DNA of 64,000 nt from Maea johnstoni (taxonomy: Eukaryota; Annelida; Polychaeta; Spionida; Magelonidae): the NCBI GenBank assembly GCA_963942565.1, contig OZ012685.1, positions 2,468,615-2,532,614 on the forward strand, read 5' to 3'. The position numbers and the translations under genes were made by a program. Shown in pieces: positions 12,737 to 23,335 of the stretch. Position 1 is the first letter of the stretch. The number at the start of each line of letters is the position of its first letter. The notes below the pieces were generated by a model. That model did no database searches, had not been told where the DNA came from, and saw nothing but the letters and a program-made list of their open reading frames with translations.

Positions 12737-15700
12737 TGTTATCCCATTCACACTCAGAGTTACTCTAGAAAGTAGTGTCTGCTACTCTCATACTTTTGGA
12801 AATAACCTGGGTATAAAGCGAAAGTTCACAAAATATTTGAAGGAAGGTTGTTGTTTGGCTTCTGATCAACATTTCTCCTTCAAATGTTTTCCTGAAAATG
12901 CTTTTGTAAGTGAAATATTCCCCATATTGTCAGGCCTGTATTGGCTGCTCTGAGTGTTAATGGGTTAAAGTACGTGGCCACTTGATGGTGATTAACCAGA
13001 GATGTGCTTTATTTAATGTCCGCTATCTGGTCAAATGCTCTAGATCCCAAACAATATGGGTCAAGAGTATAGATGGGTTCATTGTATCTCTTTGATTATG
13101 TAATGTAAATGAATCAGATCATAAACTCACATATTGTGAGTAATGTTATTTTATATGATTTCCATATAGTAGCTGATTATTTGAATGTGTATATAACGTT
13201 AAGAGGTTCTCTTTGAAAAGCACTCCGTAACTGGAATACTTCCTAGTACGTGCTCGTTGTGATTGGAATTCTGATCGGTAACAACTAAGACGTCTTGAAG
13301 TATCACGTGCTGTGAATGGCTATGGTAAATTGATTTTGACAACACCATCAATGTGGTTAGAAATTGAATTAGATTAGTGTTTGAGCGCGATTACATATAG
13401 AGGTAAACTCGCATAACTGGGAAAAGCGTACCGGCAAACTGTCCGAGTTAGCCGCAGTCTGTGTTATGTGAATAATGGTATAAATGGGGGATGCACAGGG
13501 ACCAACGCATATATAGCAATCAAGAAAAGAGTTATATTTCTCAACAAAGTCAAAGATAGTTACTTGGCCATGTTGAAAATAATATTTAGTTAAGTAGGAT
13601 TTGAACTTATGGAAAGAGAAAACCGCGAAGCAATAGAATAGAGCGGTCTTGGTATTGTTTGCTACCAATATGGCTAATGCTAGCCCTCGAATTCCCTACG
13701 CAACAGTTCTGAGTGACCCCAGAGAACTTTTGTCAGCTTGCTACATACAGCGATATGTAGAATGCCTAGGTGTTTCAAACACTTAAAAAGAGGGGAGGTA
13801 CTGACAACTATATCGGACATCCAAAACTAAGTATTAATAACTGCTACCTAGGGGTCACTGGTAATTGTTACACCGGTTTATGCTAATTTTCTTCTACATA
13901 TGTCTGGTCACAGGTGTGAGAACTCCTAACAAACTGTGGATGTCAATGTCTTTCTGTTGAATAATGCTAATATATCCTATGACCCATGATTGTGAATATT
14001 GTGAGATTTAAACTATGATCAAATGATTCAGAATATGTTCATATTCGTCCTAACAATGTCGGCATGTAACAAAAAAAATGTTATAGATGGTAAGAAGTGT
14101 ACCTTAATTGTATAAAAGAATAATGAATAAATCATATTATTATTGTTAGTATGGAATTCGCTATGAGTTTGTTGTTTACTGTGTTAATGATGATGTTCAA
14201 CACCCAGGCTGGGTCGCACTCAAAAGCGATGCATCAAAAACAGGGTTCCCAGACTTTTGAATTTGAAATACTAGTACATGTATCATTAAAAGTCAAAGGT
14301 TTCCCGTTGGGCTCTATAAAACTAAGTACCCAATATCTGACATCAGGTTGGCTCTCTGTCCGTACATTCACTATATTGCATACTAGTACCCTATACTCAT
14401 GTAGAATGGTATTATCAGCTCGAAGGACAAGTTACTTGGAATTTTACCTAATAGGCATGTAAGACAATATTTATTTATATAAAGAACTTGTTTTATTCGT
14501 TTTCCATTGGATTTTCTGAATAATTCTAAACATATAACAAAACGTATCAGGACACTGCATAATCATGTGGTAACGTCGTCTAGGCCACGAAACAGGCACA
14601 TTTATTCACTCAAGTTACTCTAAAGTGTGCTCTCATCTGCCATGAATCTTAACATATGGTACATTATCCTGGCCACCAGCTCATGTGTTGCAGATACACG
14701 TCTACAATTTGCCACCAGATGAGTTAACACGGCTCTCTTGTGATTCATAAACCATGTCAGGACTCTTAGCCGGATAATAGCCAACGTCAGAAAGTTCACT
14801 GTCTGCCTGAATACCTGTCCTCTAGCAAAACCCAATCTGAATGCATTACAGGTATCATCTTGAGCCCTCAAGTTACCTTAATAAACACTCGAGTCATACA
14901 TGAACGTTTTGTTGATTCTTGCGTGTTTGTAATTATCAACAATAGCATGTTCCGTTTGCTGAAATATTACCTAATGATTTTACTAGTTTATAATACTTCA
15001 TAAAGAATACATTGGTTGTATTAATCCACAGATGACTAGTATTCTAACAATATCATATTCCATAGCGGTAGCAAATAGAACGCTGTTAAAAAAGCACGTT
15101 TGATATTGGATCTGGACATGTTTACTTGCATAGTCTTCTTTAAAGGTTTCGAAAACATAACGAATAATGTCACATTGTGCTTTTCGTATTACCTATAGAA
15201 AGATGCATGGATATCCAGATACAGTCTTACCTTTTGACCATATCGAATGCCACAAAATGTTTTGGTCATACATTTCACTACGATAGGAATAAATATATAT
15301 CACATGAAAACGCCATTATGTCGATCTAACCAATTTCTGGAAAAGCCCATCCACCGGAAATAGGCGCCAGTATGACGTCAGCACTAAGCCTCGTGTTACC
15401 TTTCTATGTACATTCATGAGACATTAGGGATGATGGAATTTCTTTTTACCACTTTACGCTATCAGTCTCTTGGCGTCTGACTCAATGGTTAATGTCTTGA
15501 AATACATGTGGAGTTAATATTTGAATGAAAATTGGATTTCCTTGTCTTTTCCATTATCATTCATTACGTCTATGTATGCATGTATATACCTATTATTTTT
15601 AATGTTAGCAAAAACCCATCTTCTCTTGAAGACGATATTTTCTCTACTAGAGGACAATATGTATATATTAGTCATAGGCCTGTGACAAACATCACTCACA

Positions 15701-16162
15701 GGAATAACCCATAAAGCATTCATCACTGCCCTGAAATAAATATATGATTTATAATGGATGAACAAAAAGTAAATATTTGATTCATAATGCTGGTCCTAAA
15801 TTACAAACATATCATCAGATGTGCTGTTTACAGCCCTGTGGGATTAATTGGTGTCCATCAAACAGCTGTATGTCTGATCACACACACACACACACACACA
15901 CAACCCTGCAATTCTGATTTGTGAGATCGTGCCTTATCTTTCTCAATATAAAGCAACTTTTTTTTTATTTTGCCTTGTTCTGAGATGATATAATCATAAC
16001 CTAACCCTAAACCTAAACCTAACCTTAATCAGATTGAAAACAGGAGATATATTTGCAAAAACATTGTGAGGTCGATCCCACAACGTACCCATGCTTCAGT
16101 GACCATTATCATTTTAATTTTGGAGGTGATCTCACAACTCAGGAATACGTATCCACGCATAC

Positions 16163-16164
<2 letters not shown>
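12737..16164. other. Unassigned AT-rich DNA with two short simple repeats
   Basis: No gene is supported. The longest frames (14151-14462 plus, 13369-13668 minus) show no family features. A (CA)n tract lies at 15880-15902. A short run of CCTAA/CCCTAAA-like units at 15998-16027 resembles telomeric repeat but is too short and irregular to mean more than a microsatellite. Confidence 0.5.
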
Positions 16165-16254
<90 letters not shown>

Positions 16255-16432
16255 AACACACAAAGTACGCGTCTGTTTAGATATAGCGTACATAGCGTGT
16301 GGTTCCGCTTCGCTATATATAAAAACGCTGTACTTTTTTCTTACTGTACCGTCACTAACATAAAGATACGCTATGATGCGAAAAATCCCCAATTTGCTAT
16401 ATTTGGGACACGCATCATATATGTGTTCCACA

Positions 16433-16514
<82 letters not shown>
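16165..16514. repeat. (TA)n microsatellite pair split by a MITE
   Basis: TA repeats at 16165-16248 and 16434-16514 flank the small element at 16249-16433. The second tract runs straight into the PLE upstream terminal repeat at 16515. Confidence 0.97.
16249..16433. mobile_element. 185-bp MITE with CTGTAGAACACA ends, inside (TA)n
   Basis: The left end is CTGTAGAACACA and the right end TGTGTTCCACAG, a 12-bp terminal inverted repeat with one mismatch. Both sides are TA repeats, in agreement with a TA target site. There is an inner dyad (GATGCG...CGCATC) at about 16376-16416. No coding capacity. The terminal CTGTAGAA matches the start of the larger element at 22521. Confidence 0.7.
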
Positions 16515-16520
<6 letters not shown>

Positions 16521-16781
16521 TTATACCTACCGTTCTGCCCTCTATTTGAAATGTATTGCATTGACTTCCGACCCTTTGCTCAGGAAGTGACCTTTGACCT
16601 GACCTGATTACACAGGAAGTGACATACGCAAAGGTGAAATGTCAAGGACACCTCAAGCAATCAACATGTAGCACATGTGTGGACATTTTTATCCAATATG
16701 GTCTCTTATGTAATGGCCTGAGGATTGCACAAGCATGAAACCCAGGGTTGTCAACATGAGAGAGAGTATGTGACTTGCTTC
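16515..16781 (+). repeat. PLE terminal direct repeat, upstream copy
   Basis: It starts AATTTTTTATACCTAC directly after (TA)n and ends GTGACTTGCTTC. It is the same length as the copy at 18981-19247 and identical except for about seven substitutions. It includes the hammerhead fold at 16702-16763 and two AGGAAGTGAC motifs. Confidence 0.93.
16702..16763 (+). ncRNA. Type I hammerhead ribozyme in PLE upstream repeat
   Basis: The fold can be read directly. The conserved box CTGAGGA (16718-16724) is followed by a short stem II (TGC/GCA, loop ACAA), then GAAA (16737-16740), a minimal stem III (ACC/GGT, loop CAG) and the cleavage triplet GTT ending at 16749. Helix I pairs 16702-16717 with 16750-16763: about four base pairs, a two-base AA bulge, then ten base pairs, including two wobble pairs. 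All core bases are present. The outermost stem II pair is T-T, which may weaken it. Minimal hammerheads with very short stem III are known from PLE terminal repeats, where they cut the RNA into unit lengths. The cut would fall after 16749. Confidence 0.75.
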
Positions 16782-16900
16782 TATATGTATATCTTGCTCT
16801 GCTTAGGTATTGAGCACTCTACTACAAGTTGTTGAACACCCTAACCACTTCTGCTCCTGGTATCTACCTGTTGAGCTCTCTTGTCAACTGACTGTACAGC

Positions 16901-18937
16901 ATGTCTAACAACATGGAGAAAAGGAACTTTGGCTACTCGTTGAAAAATATACCAATCGCTAGTAAAAATGCATACATGAAGAAAACAATGGAAAAGGTGG
17001 AGAGCGTGGTGCGCCGAATGAGGTGGAAAGCCATATTCTTTGAAAATGAAAAGGCAGGACAAAGTGAGATCACGAACGGCTTTAAGACTAACAAGGCTCC
17101 AGACAAAATGGAACTCCTGAACCCCTTCGAAAATGATTTGTACAACCTAGTTAGCAACACCTAGTTCAGCCCAAGACATAACACATTCCAGCAGCAGTTG
17201 GCCAGAGATGTAAAGGAAATCAGTACATCGAAGAATGTGCTTGTGTCCGCTGACAAATCATGTGATGAAATCAAGCACACAATCGACCTTGAAGGTAAAG
17301 GCATCACCTCAAAGCTAGAGCTTGACGACCGTATGGAAACCTATGCTGAGAGGGAAGCCTTCATCACACTAAAGGACCACAAGGATAACTTCAAATCCAA
17401 ACCCGCATGCAGACTCATCAACCCTGCCAAAACTGAAATTGGAATTGTGAGTAAACAAATAGTCGAAAAGATAAACAAAAGTGCGCGAGAGACCACACAT
17501 CTCCAGCAATGGAGAAACACTCAGGCCGTCACAGATTGGTTTAGCAACCTCAAAGACAAGTCAGACAAAACCTTCATCAAGTTTGACATTGTAGAATTCT
17601 ACCCCTCCATATCTGAGTAATTGCTAGAAAGAGCTGTCAGCTATGCCAAGTCTATAAGAGCCATCACTGAACAACAGGAATCAATTATTTGGCATTCAAG
17701 AAAGTCCCTGCTCTTCAATGAGAAATTTACATGGACAAAGAAAGATGGGCGCCTGTTCAATGTGACTATAGTGAGCTTTGATGGCGCAGAAATATGTGAG
17801 CTCATTGGACTTTATATTCTCAACCTACTGTCCTCCACAATCAACAAAGATCAAGTTGGTCTATACAGAGACGATGGCCTAGCTGCCTTAAAACTATCTG
17901 GGCCCCAATCCGACAGGGCAAGAAAGGACATCATTCAAACCTTTCAGGATTGTGGCCTGCGCGTGACTGTTGAGATCCTTTTGCATCAGACAGACTTCCT
18001 AGACGTCACATTTGATTTGCCTACAGGCCGCAATTGGCCTTTCCGTAAACCAAGGAATGACCCCCTCTACATCCATGCAAAAAACAACCACCCACCCACT
18101 ATTCTGAAGCATCTACCGAACGCCATTTGCAGCAGACTATGCTCCATATCAAGCGACAGTCAGGCATTCAACAAGGAAAAAAAAAACTACAAAGATGCCC
18201 TTAAAAGAAGTGGCCACCAAATTGACATGGAATACACAATACCGCAGAGGAAACCGAGAAACCGCAAGCGCAATGTTATATGGTTCAACCCCCCATTCAA
18301 CCAAAACGTGACAACCAACGTTGCCAGGAATTTTTTAGAACTTGTGGATAAGCATTTCCCACACCACCACCAATACCACAAGCTGTTCAACAGAAACAAT
18401 GTAAAAACCAGCTACAGCTGTATGAGCAACATGGCCACCATCATCAGTGGCCACAATGCTAAGGTACTCACCCCTGCGCCCCCAGAAAACCCACGCACCT
18501 GCAACTGCAGAACGCCGGATAATTGCCCACTTAGCGGCAAGTGCCTGACCAAGTGTGTTGTGTACAGGGCCACTGTCACAGCCCCTCCAAAACCTGTTCG
18601 ACACTATTATGGATTAACAGAGGGTCCCTTTAAGACCCGCTACAACAGCCACACCCACTCATTTCGAACAAAGAAATGCAAAAGCGACACTGAGCTTTCC
18701 AAATACATATGGGATCTCCAGGACAACAAACAGCAATACCAAATGCAATGGGACATTGTACACCTCGCAGCACCCTACAAATGCGGTACACGACGATGCG
18801 ACGTCTGCCTCACAGAGAAAATGGTGATAGCTACAGCAAATCAAGCCACCATGCTAAACAAGAGGGCAGAAATCGTATCTACATGCTGCCACCGAGCCAA
18901 GTTCCGATACGAGAATGTTCTGGATGCCCCAAACTAA
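16901..18937 (+). pseudogene. PLE reverse transcriptase / GIY-YIG endonuclease frame, interrupted
   Basis: Three open blocks (16901-17164, 17198-17620, 17621-18937) lie in one reading frame and are broken by about two in-frame stops. The first block is lysine-rich N-terminal sequence. The second has the RT start, with CRLINPAKTEIG and the FDIVEFYPSI strand that carries the first catalytic aspartate. The third has SFDGAEICELIGLYIL, the active-site box YRDD (residues 82-85 of that block), a basic linker, a cysteine cluster CNC...CPLSGKC (294-308), and the GIY-YIG nuclease (VYRATV 314-319, YYGLTEG 329-335, Arg340, His344, Glu358). These are diagnostic of endonuclease-bearing PLEs. The product would nick the target and reverse-transcribe element RNA in the nucleus. 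The remaining sequence is well conserved, which suggests fairly recent decay. Confidence 0.92.
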
Positions 18938-18980
18938 AATGAGATTTGCACGCCGCCTCCAGCCTTAAGCACCTGGGCTT

Positions 18981-19247
18981 AATTTTTTATACCTACAGTT
19001 CTGCCCTCTATTTGAAATGTATTGCATTGACTTCTGACCCTTTGCTCAGGAAGTGACCTTTGACCTAACCTGATTACACAGGAAGTGACATACGCAAAGG
19101 TGAAATGTCAAGGACACCTCAAGCAATCAACATGTAGCACATGTGTGGACCTTTTTATCCAATATGGTCTCTTAGGTAATGGCCTGAGGATTGCACAAGC
19201 ATCAAACCCAGGGTTGTCATCATGAGAGAGAGTATGTGACTTGCTTC
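18981..19247 (+). repeat. PLE terminal direct repeat, downstream copy
   Basis: Collinear with 16515-16781 at a constant offset of 2466 bases with no indels. It is followed at once by (TA)n. Two of the differences fall in helix I of the hammerhead and one hits its catalytic core, so the ribozyme here is probably dead. Confidence 0.93.
19168..19229 (+). ncRNA. Degenerate hammerhead in PLE downstream repeat
   Basis: Equivalent of the fold at 16702-16763. CTGAGGA and stem III are kept, but the GAAA box reads CAAA, so the core guanine (G12) is lost, and helix I gains two mismatches. It is probably inactive. This contrasts with the intact upstream copy. Confidence 0.65.
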
Positions 19248-19248
19248 G

Positions 19249-20608
<1,360 letters not shown>

Positions 20609-20610
<2 letters not shown>

Positions 20611-21877
20611 GATTTTCTTCTTTACATAAACAAGAGATAAATGACATTTACACAATGTATAAGTACAATTACTTATGTTTGTAATAGAAGAACCGATTCA
20701 GGAATTTTAAGAGAGTGCACCTTATTCCATATAGACGCTTAGAACCCGTAAACAATGTAGCTTATTGTTAATTGATGTAATGAAGATATCAGTTTCAGTC
20801 TGAGATTTTAAAGTGTTCAAAACATTTTGGAGTTCTTCCATAGTTAACTTGATTTTCACATCAAAACTTATGACTACAGATACAGAGTATGAAGTGCTTA
20901 CCCAAAATGTTATTCAAGTGCTCTTTTTGATAAGTCCTTATTGTTGATATAATTACATGTCACGAATCACGAATTCCATTAAATGGTAGTTGGCATATGG
21001 TAGATATGCGTGATTGAAAATACAAAATACGACATAATCGATCTACATTCAGAGCTTAAAGAGATTCTAGACGTCCCTCATTCAAAATGGCGGAATGAGA
21101 TTGTCTGGCTTTATTCTGCATTTTATTTCTGACATACTACAAGACGAAAACCTTATCAAGGAGCTCACTGCTTGAGCAAAAGATTATTTCGAAACGCCAA
21201 CTATTGCGCATGACATAGGCGAATTGAAGAAGAAATTCTGTATTATGTTTTTATTCAACTATATTGAAAATATCTAAAATGTAATCCTTCGGATTTAATG
21301 TTATACTTTTTAACAAAGGTGTGAGCACTGCATCTTGATCGTTCAAATATTCGGCGATAGAACAAATGCTTAATAACATTTGTATTTCTCCTAATACAAT
21401 GTCGTATAGGCGATAGTGACAGTTACATTGAAAGCATTTTGAAAATGTATCTTGTCAATGAGGAAATTGCATTTTTTGGATAATTGAATTTATCAAATCG
21501 AATTCACATTTATAAATTGTTAATATTTTTTTATCAATTTCATAAAAGATGAGTCCATTATATATTTTTCCAAGAGGACATTACTCTCCAGACTAAGTAC
21601 ATCACTTTCTAATCTACAAAAGGCCTAATGAGTTCACTAGTCATACGTTTGTTAAAATAACATCCTTTTGTTAGTAAATGACCGTATTGACAAGGAATTC
21701 GTTAACCCGAAAGATATCATTTATTTTAGATGTTTTGCTTCACCGAGATATACAACATACAAGTTTGGATAGTGAGTCAAGCATCCTATCATATGGGCCT
21801 CTGAGACTCATTTCTTATTTATTTAATTTGATCGGGCCACGAAAAAGTTAAAAACAATAAACACAAACATGGCCATT
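20609..21877. other. Unassigned AT-rich DNA
   Basis: I see no gene, RNA gene or repeat end in this stretch. Confidence 0.5.
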
Positions 21878-22025
21878 ACAAATATGGCACTTGGGTGAGT
21901 ACAATATTTATTTTTATTGCACTCTGAAAATGATATTGCGCGAGGCGATCGCGCGCCGAGTGCAATATCATTTTTCAGAGTGCAATAACAATAGATATTG
22001 CACGAAACCAAAGTGCCATATTTGT
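21878..22025. mobile_element. 148-bp hairpin element (MITE-like palindrome)
   Basis: The outer arms ACAAATATGGCACTT and AAGTGCCATATTTGT are inverted copies. Inner arms (TTGCACTCTGAAAATGATAT and its complement) pair again around a GC-rich centre, GCGATCGCGC at about 21945-21955. Almost the whole segment can fold into one hairpin, with small internal loops. No coding capacity. A foldback MITE is the best guess. Confidence 0.65.
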
Positions 22026-22300
22026 ATTAGTATATGTCTACTGCTCATTCAAATTAAATAATTCAATAATTTAAATAATTATGAAAATGTAAATAGTATT
22101 GATATGTTTTTCCATTTCCAGGTTTTACCACAAACCATTGGGTTGTAGTAAATTTCTAAGCTGCAATATATTTATTGTTAATTCAGTAATATAGCAATCA
22201 AAATACTATAAATACCTGAAAAAAGCCACATTGTTGACTTTCCCGGTCATAGTAACGATGGGATCGCTAGGATCGCGCTGTAGTAAGCGAGGCCACGTCT

Positions 22301-22520
22301 GTTAAAACGCATAATGTAATAAAAGTTGCAAAATGTAATACCTACGCATAACGTAATACAAAATCGTTGCGAAATGTAATTCCTACGCATAATGTAATAA
22401 AAAATCGTTGCGAAATGTAATACCTACGCATAACGTACATGTAATAAAAAATCGTTGCCAAATGTAATACCTACGCATAATGTAATAAAAAATTGTTGCG
22501 AAATGTAATACCTACGCATA
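22301..22520 (+). repeat. About 41-bp satellite array, left end of foldback
   Basis: Tandem units with GCGAAATGTAATACCTACGC followed by ATAATGTAATAAAAAATCGT. The array resumes at 23188-23335 after the nested MITE, so one array was split by that insertion. Confidence 0.88.
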
Positions 22521-23187
22521 CTGTAGAATGGCTAATTTTCCCGTGTGTTTTATTTTCCCGTTTTTTCCCGAATGCTATCAAACGGGAATAAACAACACCG
22601 GGAAAATCATTACACTTCATGTCCGGACTTAATGGATACGGGAAATTCTGACCTTAGTTAAATAGACTGGGCCAGCTTTATCTCTGACGTGTCAGACCTG
22701 CGTTTACTCAGAGTGATAGCGGTCATCCCTTATTGCAATCCACATGCGGCAGGGAACAATCGGGGGGGGGGGGGGTCACTGTATGACTTCTGATCATGCT
22801 GTGACTGCAACTCACCTATTTAAGGGATTAAATCCCTGGTGATCTGTTTCTAGTCGCCTCTCTAGACTGGTGAAAGTCCCACCACCGCTGCATGGCCATG
22901 CACATGCTTATATAACACTGGTAACTGTCTCCAGTCTATAAGATGCTTATCTAGACTGGTGATAGTCCCTTTGCAGTGTGCGTTGTTGTACTGATAAGCA
23001 CTTCAACCCATGGCACATGTTTATATAAGACTGTGGACTACTTAAAACTACTTAAAATCTACTTAAAACGGGAAAATTAAAAACGGGAAAAAACATATGT
23101 CTTCTTTTCGGAAATATTAGAAACGGGAAAACCCAAAAATGAAAAATTAGGGAAAATTGTCACACGGGAAAATTAGCCATTCTACAG
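22521..23187. mobile_element. 667-bp nested MITE with perfect 27-bp TIRs and TA target duplication
   Basis: The first 27 bases (from CTGTAGAATGGC) are the exact reverse complement of the last 27 (to GCCATTCTACAG). The satellite reads ...CCTACGCA-TA before it and TA-ATGTAATAC after it. Removing the element and one TA restores the satellite consensus CCTACGCATAATGTAATA. Subterminal ACGGGAAAA motifs recur near both ends. The inside contains a G13-14 run (about 22761) and two CTAGACTGGTGA-type repeats. No transposase is encoded, and the TA target duplication suits a Tc1/mariner-related or similar family. Confidence 0.92.
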
Positions 23188-23335
23188 TAATGTAATACGA
23201 AATTTTCACGAGGTGTAATAGCACAAGGTACGCGAAATGTAACAAAAAATCGTTGCGAAATGTAATACCTACCCATAATGTAATAGGAAATTTTCACGAA
23301 ATGTAATAAAAGTATCGTACAAGCAAATTGCTTCT
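23188..23335 (+). repeat. About 41-bp satellite array, continuation after nested MITE
   Basis: Same units as 22301-22520. Variants include a CGAGGTGTAATAGCACAAGG segment, whose complement is found in the right arm near 27590. Confidence 0.85.

Larger units (their letters stand above)
16515..19247 (+). mobile_element. Penelope-like element (PLE) with two 267-bp direct terminal repeats
   Basis: PLEs are retroelements outside the LTR and LINE groups. They copy by target-primed reverse transcription, using a reverse transcriptase fused in most families to a GIY-YIG endonuclease. The order here is terminal repeat (16515-16781), leader, RT plus endonuclease frame (16901-18937), short 3' stretch, terminal repeat (18981-19247). 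The direct-repeat architecture, the YRDDGLA motif and the C-terminal YYGLTEG segment all fit. (TA)n touches the outer side of each repeat, so the element appears to have entered, or to sit between, TA microsatellites. The two repeats differ at about 7 of 267 positions. The coding frame is broken, so this copy is not autonomous. The family could be Neptune- or Poseidon-like, which I cannot resolve by eye. Confidence 0.92.

Noticed and set aside
15998-16027. CCTAA/CCCTAAA run as interstitial telomere or chromosome end
   Set aside because: Only a few irregular units, surrounded by ordinary sequence on both sides.
17198-17620. Second PLE block as a separate host gene
   Set aside because: It is the start of the RT domain, in the same frame as the next block, and lies between the two terminal repeats.
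18335-18604. Minus-strand frames inside the PLE
   Set aside because: They are antisense shadows of the conserved endonuclease region.
16515-19247. PLE repeats read as an LTR retrotransposon
   Set aside because: The frame has PLE-type RT (YRDDGLA) and a GIY-YIG nuclease. There is no gag, protease, RNase H or integrase, and no TG...CA ends on the repeats.
22301-23335. Satellite array as a CRISPR
   Set aside because: Units are tandem without unique spacers, the setting is eukaryotic, and the array belongs to an inverted arm.
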